NCBI RefSeq assembly: GCF_001983935.1
Contig: NZ_CP017641.1
Location: 3,286,001 to 3,350,000 of the forward strand
Reading direction: 5' to 3'
Source: Fuerstiella marisgermanici
GTDB lineage: Bacteria; Planctomycetota; Planctomycetia; Planctomycetales; Planctomycetaceae
DNA: 64,000 bases
Shown piece by piece: positions 46,841 to 54,685 of this stretch. The translations under genes and the position numbers were made by a program. Each line of letters starts with the position of its first letter. The stretch's first letter is position 1. The notes under the pieces are model-generated. The model worked only from the letters and a program-made list of their open reading frames with translations, did not search any database and had not been told where the DNA came from.

Positions 46841-49507
46841 GTGCCTTCATCATTCCATTCTGCCGCGTGTGTGCTTTTGGCGATTGCCGGCTTCACTTCT
46901 GCCAGCGCCGAAGACTTTATCTGGGTCGAAGGCGAAGACGCAGCGACACATTCAATGAAACGCAACGGCTGGTACGATTCGGTTAAGAAGGCAGAATTGT
47001 CAGGTGGCGAGTGGTTGTCACACTTCGGCAATGGGGAAATGCCGGTCGCTCAATTCAACGTTAAGGCGGCAGCAGAAGGCGAGCACGAACTTTGGCTGCG
47101 AGCCAACCCGATCGGCGCTGCGATGTCGATCCGAATCAACGGTGGCGACTGGCAAGGTGTTTCGTTTTCCAAAAGCGAACAACAGTTGAACATCGCCAGC
47201 GATGGCAAACCGGACTTAAGGTTTGTGGCCTGGGTCAAGGCGAAGCCGGTGTCGCTGAAGTTGGGGGCCAATTCCGTTGAGGTGCGTTTCGAAAGCAGTA
47301 ACAACCGGCATGGTGGTCTGGACTGTTTTGTGCTGAGTCCAGAACCGTTTCTGCCTCAGGGCAACCGCAAGCCCGGTCAAAAAACCGGATTGGCAGACGA
47401 AGGAACCTGGGCGTTCGAACCTGACCGAGATCGGTTTTCTCCTGACGCGATTTTGGACCTGAGTGACCTGAATGAAAAACCGGCGGGTAGGCATGGGCGG
47501 GTCGCTCGTTCGGCAGACGGAGCGGACTTCGTAGATGGAGCGGGCCGACCGTTACGTTTCTGGGCCGTGAATACAGGAGTTCACCGTCGCGACGACATGG
47601 CCACGCTGGAAGAACACGCCAGGTGGTTGGCCAAGCGCGGAGTCAACATGGTTCGGCATCACGGGCACCTCGCGCCGGAAAGCGGTTCCAAACTGACAGA
47701 CGTCAACCAAAAGGATGTCGACGCCGCGTGGAGACTGGTGGCGGCGATGAAGAAACAGGGAATCTACGTCACGCTGTCGCCGTATTGGGCCGTCAGCGTT
47801 AAGGCGAATCCGTCGTGGGGGCTGAAGGACGCCGGTGGTGACAACCTGACCGGGCTGATCTTCTTCGACAAGCAACTTCAGGATGCCTACAAGGGCTGGC
47901 TGAAGGCTCTATTGACACGACCAAATCCGCACACGGGAATTTCTCTGGCAGACGATCCCGCAGTAGCCTTGTTTCAAATCCAGAATGAAGACAGCCTCTT
48001 GTTTTGGACGGAACAGTCCATTCAGGGTGAGCAGCGTATGGAGCTGGGGCGTCACTTTGCAAAGTGGCTTCAGAAGAAATACGGATCACTCGACAAAGCT
48101 ACTCAGGCCTGGGGCGGAACAGCGCAGAACAAGGGAGACGACTTCAGCGGCGGGCTTGTGATGCCGCACACAATCTACCACTTGACTCAGGATCAACGCG
48201 GCCCTTTGGCAAATCGGCTGAACGATCAACTTGAGTTTTACGCTCGGCTGATGCATGACTTCAATTCAGAAATCGCTCGCTATCTAAAGAAAGATCTCGG
48301 ATACACAGGACTCATTAATGCCGGCAACTGGCGAACAGCCAGCGCCGCGAAGCTGTTCGACGCCGAACGCTTTTCCTACACAGCCAACGATGTGATTGGC
48401 GTGAATCGCTACTACAACGGCGGCAGTCATGTGAATCCCACAGACAAACGACGTGCCGGGTACCTGATCAGTCAGGGGGATGAATTTTCCAGCCAATCGG
48501 CTCTTAAACAGCCATGGGATTTTCCACTAGCGTTGAGGCAGGTCGCCGGGCATCCGATGATCATCTCGGAAAGTGCCTGGGTGCCACCGCTTCGGTATCA
48601 AAGCGAAGGACCGTTTCTTGTCGCGGCTTACGGCGCATTGACGGGCTTCGATATCTTCTATTGGTTTGCGACCGACGACATCGGTTTCGGCCCGCCGATG
48701 GCCAAGTGGCAGCTGTCGACGCCAGCTCAAATCGGCATGTTCCCGGCGGCCGCACTGATGTTCCGACGCGGTGATATTCAACAGGGAACGCCAGCGCTGG
48801 TCGAACGTCGATCACTGGCCGAAGTTTGGTCCCGCCAATCTCCACTGCTGCCCGAAGAAGCAGGGTTCGATCCGAATCGAGATTCCCGACCGCCGGCATC
48901 TGAAGCAGAGGCCGCGAAGCAGGGCAGCATTACGCCGCTGGCATTTCTGACCGGTCCGGTCGAAGTCGACTTTCAAGCAGGGAAAACGGAAGTCGCCGAT
49001 CTGAAGGCATTCATCAGCGCCGACACCCAAACGGTGCACAGCGTCACCCGACAACTGGCATGGAATTACGGCGATGGCGTTTGCACTTTGAACGCGCCCA
49101 AAGCTCAGGGAGCCACCGGAGATCTGGCCTCCGCGGGCGTTATCCGTCTGGATACGATCACGATCACCAGCCGCAACAAATATGCTTCGGTTCTTGCCGT
49201 GTCGATGGACGATCAGCCGTTGTCAACGTCCAACAAGGTGCTGCTGCAAATCGGCACGACAGCTCGACCACACGGCTGGAAGACCGAAGCGGCTGGCAGC
49301 AATAGATTAAAAATTACCAGCCTTGGCAGCAGCCCCTGGAACATTGACAACACGCAACTCGAATTCACGATCGCGAACCCGTCGCTGCGGACAGCAACTT
49401 TGCTGGATGCAAACGGAGTCGCCGTAGAAGAAATCGAAGTCGCGAAGAAGGAAGGCTCCCTAGCAGTCGCTCTGCCACAAAACGCGATGTATGTCATCCT
49501 GCGATAG
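46841..49507 (+). CDS. Large exported clan-A glycoside hydrolase with carbohydrate-binding N-terminus
   Basis: 888 residues from GTG 46841, chosen because it gives a signal peptide (SSFHSAACVLLAIAGFTSASA) and has ACAGG nearby; the frame is open to 46622, inside the previous gene. Residues about 25-190 form a beta-sandwich module (FIWVEGEDAATHSM...RFESSNNRHGG). The TIM barrel follows with WLAKRGVNMVRHHGHLAP, VALFQIQNEDSLLFW (likely acid/base Glu) and MIISESAWVPPLRY (likely nucleophile Glu). The C-terminal beta domain ends ALPQNAMYVILR. Probably GH5/GH42-like; substrate unknown. Confidence 0.87.
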   Translation: MPSSFHSAACVLLAIAGFTSASAEDFIWVEGEDAATHSMKRNGWYDSVKKAELSGGEWLSHFGNGEMPVAQFNVKAAAEGEHELWLRANPIGAAMSIRINGGDWQGVSFSKSEQQLNIASDGKPDLRFVAWVKAKPVSLKLGANSVEVRFESSNNRHGGLDCFVLSPEPFLPQGNRKPGQKTGLADEGTWAFEPDRDRFSPDAILDLSDLNEKPAGRHGRVARSADGADFVDGAGRPLRFWAVNTGVHRRDDMATLEEHARWLAKRGVNMVRHHGHLAPESGSKLTDVNQKDVDAAWRLVAAMKKQGIYVTLSPYWAVSVKANPSWGLKDAGGDNLTGLIFFDKQLQDAYKGWLKALLTRPNPHTGISLADDPAVALFQIQNEDSLLFWTEQSIQGEQRMELGRHFAKWLQKKYGSLDKATQAWGGTAQNKGDDFSGGLVMPHTIYHLTQDQRGPLANRLNDQLEFYARLMHDFNSEIARYLKKDLGYTGLINAGNWRTASAAKLFDAERFSYTANDVIGVNRYYNGGSHVNPTDKRRAGYLISQGDEFSSQSALKQPWDFPLALRQVAGHPMIISESAWVPPLRYQSEGPFLVAAYGALTGFDIFYWFATDDIGFGPPMAKWQLSTPAQIGMFPAAALMFRRGDIQQGTPALVERRSLAEVWSRQSPLLPEEAGFDPNRDSRPPASEAEAAKQGSITPLAFLTGPVEVDFQAGKTEVADLKAFISADTQTVHSVTRQLAWNYGDGVCTLNAPKAQGATGDLASAGVIRLDTITITSRNKYASVLAVSMDDQPLSTSNKVLLQIGTTARPHGWKTEAAGSNRLKITSLGSSPWNIDNTQLEFTIANPSLRTATLLDANGVAVEEIEVAKKEGSLAVALPQNAMYVILR

Positions 49508-49914
49508 GCCGACTTCGCAAATAGACGCATTTCCTGCGTTTAAGGCGGCGACCGACTCCCGCGCTCCCGCCAGCTTGCGGCAGGGGGCAAGCGGCAATCG
49601 AGTCACTCAGGAAGCTGTTCAACATGCGGCGGGGGGCCCGGAAGTCTGTTGGAATGGACTCGCTGCGGTTGCGGCATCCATTCATTGGGCCATGGCGGCG
49701 ATAGTCGTGACGGACACGATGGCGCGACAACAAGGCAAAATCGGCCACGTCGTACGCAACGGGAGAACAGCAAGTCCATTCTGGCGAAACGTCGCGTTCG
49801 GTAAATACAACCCGACGTTCTAAAGATACACTACTCGAATTGGCCTGCCGCTCGTTACACTGTCGACACCTGCATTCAACGACCGCCCGGAACCGGGATC
49901 CTGTGGAGATGGAC
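49508..49914. other. Intergenic region
   Basis: Nothing recognisable; GGAG precedes the dioxygenase start at 49915. Confidence 0.5.
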
Positions 49915-50607
49915 ATGAATCGCCAAACGACAAATGTGACACGTAGAAGCATCATCCAGTGTGGTGCGGCATTCGGAGCGGCTTGGTTTACGACTCCGGG
50001 ACTGTTTGCCGAACAGCTGGTCGCCACACCACGATCAACCGAGGGGCCATTTTATCCCGACAAGTTGCCGCTGGATAAAGACAACGACCTGATCATTATC
50101 AACGATTCCACAACGCCGGCAATTGGTCAGATTACTCACCTGACGGGAACGATCTCGGACGTCAAGGGGCAGCCGATCCGCAACGCGTTGATCGAAATCT
50201 GGCAGTGCGACAGCAACGCGGTCTATCTGCACACCGCTGACAGTGGCAAGAAGAAGGATCAACAGGACCCCAACTTTCAGGGTTACGGCCGCTTTGAAAC
50301 GAATGCCAAAGGCGAATACCGGTTCCGCACCATCAAGCCAGTCCCGTATCCAGGCCGCCCTTCACCGCACATCCACTTCAAGGTGACCAAGGGAGATCGC
50401 GAACTGCTGACGTCCCAGATTTTCATCGCCGACTTTGCAGGAAACCAGAAAGACGGTGTCTTCAGGCGTCTTGGCAACGCTGCGGCTCAGAAGCAATTAC
50501 AGGCGGAATTCACGCCGATCAAAGAATCGAAAATCGGTGAGCTGTCTGCGAAGTTCCCAATTGTCGTGGGACGAACGCCGGATGAGTCAAAGGGCAAACG
50601 TGGCTAA
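49915..50607 (+). CDS. Intradiol ring-cleavage dioxygenase, Tat-exported
   Basis: 230 residues from ATG 49915 (GTGGAG upstream). A Tat signal (NVTRRSIIQCGAAFGAAW) precedes the protocatechuate-3,4-dioxygenase-like domain: EGPFYPDKLP, IRNALIEIWQCDSNAVY, and QGYGRF, then YPGRPSPHIHFKV with the Tyr and two His of the Fe(III) site. It opens catechol-type rings between the hydroxyls. An exported copy in a heterotroph suggests action on extracellular aromatics or on phenolic decoration of polymers. It seems monocistronic. Confidence 0.93.
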   Translation: MNRQTTNVTRRSIIQCGAAFGAAWFTTPGLFAEQLVATPRSTEGPFYPDKLPLDKDNDLIIINDSTTPAIGQITHLTGTISDVKGQPIRNALIEIWQCDSNAVYLHTADSGKKKDQQDPNFQGYGRFETNAKGEYRFRTIKPVPYPGRPSPHIHFKVTKGDRELLTSQIFIADFAGNQKDGVFRRLGNAAAQKQLQAEFTPIKESKIGELSAKFPIVVGRTPDESKGKRG

Positions 50608-51234
50608 CTGCATCGCTGAGAATCAAAGGCACGGCTGCAGTGTCTTCCGCGCCTTGGGAGTTCGGTAGCGAAAGTCATAGGGAACACTTGCGCTCACCGA
50701 TGAACGAGTTCGTGTAATTTAGCGAATGCGAATTTTGCCGAGGATTCGAGCATGGCCTTTGGATAGACGCTTTTTCAGCGTCTACCAGAATTGGGTGAAG
50801 CTTGCGAAATCGGGTTGGTTCTTCCGCCGCTGTCTGCAGGTTTTCCGAGAGACCTTCGTTCGTGGAATCCGTATCTCTGGCATGAGCGACCATCGACGGT
50901 TTCTCGTCCCGTGTGCCCGTGCGTTTCGTACCCTCTCTACGCAGCGCGTTCAGGACTGATGGCCACTCGACGCTGGTCGGATGCGAATCCGAAACATTTC
51001 AGCACGAAATGGTGCGATGGCGGGAGCGAATGGCGAGCGAGCCAGAATGCATCGGCATTGTATTGAGCGATTACTTGCCCTGTCGCCGTCACGATGCGAA
51101 GAGAAAGCCGCGTAAAACGCATTCGTCATCGTAAATCTACTGCATCTGGTCTTCAGGTCGTTTAATCTTTGCTGGTGGGGCGAAGGGACGATCAACGTCC
51201 TTCCTGGCACGCTTTTACTGCGGGAGATCATGAC
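50608..51234. other. Long intergenic region with a hairpin
   Basis: No gene recognised. TAGACGCT (50764-50771) pairs with AGCGTCTA (50777-50784) around a five-base loop. Short frames at 50.7-51.1 kb lack ribosome sites and family resemblance. Confidence 0.5.
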
Positions 51235-51741
51235 ATGTCGACGAACGTATCCGTTCTTGCTCTGGCCAATATTCTGGTGCTGATGGGCACGGCATTCGGT
51301 CAGGAACCGGCTGGCGCGGATGACGGGAAAAAGCATGTTGGCGCGCCCAGCGTTTCCGGCCTGCTGCAACATGCAAAGATTGACGACATTCTTTTGATCG
51401 CTACCGAATTGCGGAAGGCCAGCGATTCGATGAAGAGCTTTGGCGAATCGTTGAACGATGTCTCTGTGGTTACTGCGGAAGCAGCCGGGACAACCAGTAA
51501 ACACCTGGCAGCGATCGGGGGCGAATTTGATCCGTTTGGTTTCAAGAAGGCCTTCGAGACGATCCAAAAACAAAACGCGATTATTCAGGCTCAGAGCCAG
51601 ATGATTATCGAGTTGCAGCAGAAGGAAATTCGTCGTCTGCAGAAAGAAAACAAGATGCTAAAGCAACCGCAACGGCAGTCACGCAAACGTAAACCGTCGC
51701 AGACTCAGAAGAAGTCCGACGACGCGCGACCACAGGAGTGA
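51235..51741 (+). CDS. Exported coiled-coil protein, hypothetical
   Basis: 168 residues from ATG 51235 (GGGAG upstream). The signal peptide ends near GTAFGQ. A helical middle part is followed by a coiled coil rich in Gln/Glu/Lys (QSQMIIELQQKEIRRLQKEN) and a very basic tail. Not recognised as a family. It may act as a structural or nucleic-acid/polyanion-binding periplasmic protein. Single gene, with no obvious link to neighbours. Confidence 0.75.
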   Translation: MSTNVSVLALANILVLMGTAFGQEPAGADDGKKHVGAPSVSGLLQHAKIDDILLIATELRKASDSMKSFGESLNDVSVVTAEAAGTTSKHLAAIGGEFDPFGFKKAFETIQKQNAIIQAQSQMIIELQQKEIRRLQKENKMLKQPQRQSRKRKPSQTQKKSDDARPQE

Positions 51742-51995
51742 CATCCCAGATTGTGCTCACCGCGCATGCCGCCAGGAATCGACGACGGCTTCACAGTTCG
51801 ACGAACACGCAAAAATGCTCAAAAAAGCCGGGGTGATCGCGCCCGCGACCAAGTGGGATCATGCCGTGTGGATGTTTGGCACTGAGGTTGCCATCCAATG
51901 TAGGCAAAGTGGGGGTCGAAATTCATATTGGTGATGACAAACTTTTGACCATCACGATAATGTTTTGCAGAGCTTGATTTAATAAAGGACAGTTC

Positions 51996-52457
51996 ATGTT
52001 TCCGTGTGCCGCAAAATTCCTGACTCTCCTGAGCGTGATTCTTCACGCAGGGCTGGGATGTTGCGCTCACCATGGACATTGCTCGGTCCCGTCCGCAACG
52101 CCATCGGCTGCAGAGCCTCAGAAATCAAACGAAGCTCACCGGTGCAGTTGCGAGTTTCATGCTCATAACGCGACGGCAGCCGCCAGTGAAGATGCTGTCA
52201 ATGTTGGGACCGGCGATGATTCGTGCCCATGTGGGGACGATCATCAAGGCTGCACAGATCACTGTTCGTGGTTGACGAACTCAAAGGTAGAAGTGCCGAC
52301 GGATCACCACATCGCACTTCCCGCTGCCATTGCTGATGCGTGGTCCGAACGCACGTCCAGTGCTTCATTGGTCGCCAGCATTTCTTCTGCCGAACCTCCG
52401 TGCCTGTCTGATTCCAAGGACACGCTGCGCGCTAAAGCTCAGGTCTGGCGACTGTAA
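51996..52457 (+). CDS. Exported Cys/His-rich protein preceding the cus operon
   Basis: 153 residues from ATG 51996 (AAAGGA upstream). The signal peptide FLTLLSVILHAGLGCCAHHGH merges into a metal-ligand-rich stretch: HRCSCEFHAHN, then DDSCPCGDDHQGCTDHCSW. These are likely soft-metal ligands. The protein could be a periplasmic or surface metal trap. It comes 222 bases before a CusB-type adaptor, suggesting it belongs to the same metal response. No family name can be given. Confidence 0.75.
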   Translation: MFPCAAKFLTLLSVILHAGLGCCAHHGHCSVPSATPSAAEPQKSNEAHRCSCEFHAHNATAAASEDAVNVGTGDDSCPCGDDHQGCTDHCSWLTNSKVEVPTDHHIALPAAIADAWSERTSSASLVASISSAEPPCLSDSKDTLRAKAQVWRL

Positions 52458-52497
52458 CAGAGTTCACGAGCGCCGCTGCTTTGGCTCTGATTTACTG

Positions 52498-52514
52498 TGT
52501 CACGTACTGTGACA
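52498..52514. promoter_or_regulatory. Palindrome TGTCAC-N5-GTGACA upstream of the adaptor gene
   Basis: Perfect 6-base arms; it also contains a direct repeat TACTGTG with 12-base period (52493 and 52505). It lies about 165 bases before ATG 52680 and is a candidate operator for the efflux genes. Confidence 0.5.
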
Positions 52515-52679
52515 TTTGCTGCGCGAATGCTTTCGAAATTCTGCGAGCAACCATTCAGCCCTTCTCATTAGGCCCGCGTCCGAATTGCTCCATCGTGCCT
52601 CCAACAGCGTCGAAGCTGCGTGAACGGTATTGGCGTGCTCATTCCTTTCTCTAAGACGTTCTTCAGGTAGTAGTCTCGA

Positions 52680-54191
52680 ATGAAAGCTCGAATGTCCAAA
52701 ATACAAATACAATACGTCTGGCCCGCTGCGATTATTGTCGTGGTAGTCGCAGGGATAATGACGCGTGGACGCTGGTTGCCGACCCTGAATTCGTGGGTGC
52801 AATCAACCGTCGCGGATAATCGTGCCCCGGCGAGCCAGGATCATCACAGCGAAGACGATCACGATCCTCATGCTGGCCACGACCATGCGGGCCACGATCA
52901 TGCGGGCCACGATCATGCCGGACACGACGAAACCACGTCGCTGGAATTATCCCAGCAGGCTCGGCGGAATCTCGGCTTAACCGGCGACGGCACCGCTGAA
53001 ATTGAACTCACCACGTTCAGTAAATCGATCACCGTTCCGGCTCTGGTGGTGGAACGTCCCGGCAGAACGCGAATCCAGGTGGCGACTCCGATGACGGGTG
53101 TCATCACAGGCATTCACGCCGCAGCTGGTGAAGCCGTCGAACCCAATAGTCTGCTGTTTGAAATCCGACTAACGCACGAAGACCTTGTGCGTTCGCAGGT
53201 GGAGTTTGTAACGACACTTGGCGAACTGGAAATTGAAAACCGCGAGATCGCACGACTGCAGGATTTAGCGACGTCGGGCGGAGTCGCTCGCAAAACGCTT
53301 TTGGAACGGCAGTATGCCCGAGACAAGCTGCAGTCACTGCTGGTCGTTCAGCAGGAAGCGCTCCGGTTACATGGTCTGTCAGAAGCTCAGGTTCAGAAAA
53401 TTGCACAAGACCGCCGTCTGTTGCAGGAACTGAAGCTTTATTCCCCCAATGCCGACGGAACGTCATCGAAGGAATTGAAGCTAAGCCGAGCGTTCCAGCA
53501 GACCGCCATTCGACCAATAAGCCTGGGAGCCACCGCCGCTGATCCACCACTGATCCTTCGAGATCTCCTCGTCCATCGAGGCCAGGCAGTCAATGCGGGT
53601 GAACCTCTGGGAACACTCGTGAACTACGCAGAACTGTATATCGAAGGAATGGCGTTTGAGCAGGACATCGCTCAGCTGTCCAATGTGAACAATAACGACT
53701 GGAAAGTGACCGCTCTGTTCGACGAAGCAAACGGTAAAGCGACGGAAGTGCCGGACCTGTCCATCGCGTATCTCGATACCGAAATTGATCGCACGTCCCG
53801 GACTCTAAAATTCTTTGTTGGCCTTCCAAACGAACTGACTCACGAAAATAAACGTCAGGACAATATCCGTTTTGTCAACTGGCGATACCGTCCCGGCCAA
53901 CGATTGCAGCTTCGCGTCCCCGTCGAACAGTGGGAGAACCAGATTGTTCTGCCCGTCGACGCGGTCGCTCGCGAAGGCGCCGAGTACTTTGTCTTCCAGG
54001 AGAACGGCGATCACTTCGACCGACTGCCCGTTCACGTGAAGTATCGCGACCAGTTTTCCGTCGTCGTCGCCAACGACGGACAGTTGTTCCCGGGTGACGT
54101 AGTCGCAATGCGAAGCGCCCATCAAATGCAAATGGCGTTAAAGAACAAGGCCGGTGGCGGGGTGGATCCGCACGCGGGGCATAGTCACTGA
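52680..54191 (+). CDS. cusB: CusB/CzcB-type RND periplasmic adaptor with His-rich segments
   Basis: 503 residues. An N-terminal membrane anchor (YVWPAAIIVVVVAGIM) is followed by a His/Asp-rich repeat at residues 55-85 (GHDHA units). Next come the lipoyl/barrel-sandwich halves (VATPMTGVITGIHAAAGEAV; LLVHRGQAVNAGEPLGTLVN), a helical hairpin with many Gln/Glu, a beta-barrel and a C-terminal DPHAGHSH. The two His-rich ends should bind metal ions and hand them to the pump. It works with the CusA-type protein downstream; no TolC-type outer-membrane gene is nearby. Confidence 0.92.
   Translation: MKARMSKIQIQYVWPAAIIVVVVAGIMTRGRWLPTLNSWVQSTVADNRAPASQDHHSEDDHDPHAGHDHAGHDHAGHDHAGHDETTSLELSQQARRNLGLTGDGTAEIELTTFSKSITVPALVVERPGRTRIQVATPMTGVITGIHAAAGEAVEPNSLLFEIRLTHEDLVRSQVEFVTTLGELEIENREIARLQDLATSGGVARKTLLERQYARDKLQSLLVVQQEALRLHGLSEAQVQKIAQDRRLLQELKLYSPNADGTSSKELKLSRAFQQTAIRPISLGATAADPPLILRDLLVHRGQAVNAGEPLGTLVNYAELYIEGMAFEQDIAQLSNVNNNDWKVTALFDEANGKATEVPDLSIAYLDTEIDRTSRTLKFFVGLPNELTHENKRQDNIRFVNWRYRPGQRLQLRVPVEQWENQIVLPVDAVAREGAEYFVFQENGDHFDRLPVHVKYRDQFSVVVANDGQLFPGDVVAMRSAHQMQMALKNKAGGGVDPHAGHSH
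52875..52919 (+). repeat. 15-bp tandem repeat coding the His-rich linker
   Basis: Three 15-base units GGCCACGA(C/T)CATGC(G/C) at 52875, 52890 and 52905, differing at two positions, followed by a partial unit. Each adds Gly-His-Asp-His-Ala to the adaptor. Such a repeat can expand or contract by slippage. Confidence 0.8.
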
Positions 54192-54205
54192 TCGGGGAAG
54201 TGGAA

Positions 54206-54231
54206 AATGGGGAATGGAGAATTTTGGGAAT
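54206..54231. repeat. Left inverted repeat around the four-helix-bundle gene
   Basis: AATGGGGAATGGAGAATTTTGGGAAT in two pieces (AATGGGGAATGGAG + AATTTTGGGAAT). It is the reverse complement of 54653-54677 apart from one indel and one mismatch. Bounds the small gene on the left. Confidence 0.75.
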
Positions 54232-54246
54232 AGAAGGAATTGTGGG

Positions 54247-54627
54247 ATGACGACTTATCGACGACACACGGATTTGCCGGTTTACCAGGCAGCGTTTGAG
54301 GCAGCGATGGAAATATTTCGCTTGTCGAAATCGTTTCCTGAAACAGAAACCTATTCGTTAACGGATCAGATTCGCCGATCTTCGCGAAGCGTTTGCGCAA
54401 ACATTGCTGAGGCTTGGCGCAAGCGTCGGTCTGCTGCCTTTTTTGTCAGCACGCTGAACATCTCAGAGGCGGAAGCGGCGGAGACTCAGGTGTGGCTGCA
54501 ATTCGCCGTCGAGTGTGGCTACGCGACCGGTGATGAAATTCGAACCATCTACAAACGCTACGACGAAATTCTCGCGCAAATCGTCCACCTCATCACCAAT
54601 CCCGATCCGTGGATTCTAAAAACTTAG
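54247..54627 (+). CDS. Four-helix-bundle protein (23S rRNA intervening-sequence / S23 type)
   Basis: 126 residues from ATG 54247; the frame is open upstream into the adaptor 3' end but lacks a better start. The sequence has the family pattern RRHTDLPVYQAAFEAAMEIF, KSFPETETYSLTDQIRRSSR, SVCANIAEAWRKRR and the final helix KRYDEILAQIVHLI. Members occur inside 23S rRNA intervening sequences and as stand-alone genes; their function is unclear (possibly nucleic-acid binding). It sits between the adaptor and pump genes inside inverted repeats, so it looks like an inserted cassette rather than part of the pump. Confidence 0.9.
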   Translation: MTTYRRHTDLPVYQAAFEAAMEIFRLSKSFPETETYSLTDQIRRSSRSVCANIAEAWRKRRSAAFFVSTLNISEAEAAETQVWLQFAVECGYATGDEIRTIYKRYDEILAQIVHLITNPDPWILKT

Positions 54628-54652
54628 CTGCACATCGCTCCGCAGATTCTCC

Positions 54653-54677
54653 ATTCCCAAATTCTCCATTCCGCATT
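54653..54677. repeat. Right inverted repeat around the four-helix-bundle gene
   Basis: ATTCCCAAATTCTCCATTCC plus GCATT, complementary to 54206-54231. It ends nine bases before the pump start codon, so it may have displaced the original leader of that gene. Confidence 0.75.
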
Positions 54678-54685
54678 TGCTTCCA

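Noticed and set aside
52875-52919. Short CRISPR-like array
   Set aside because: Units are contiguous without spacers and encode an in-frame His-rich linker.
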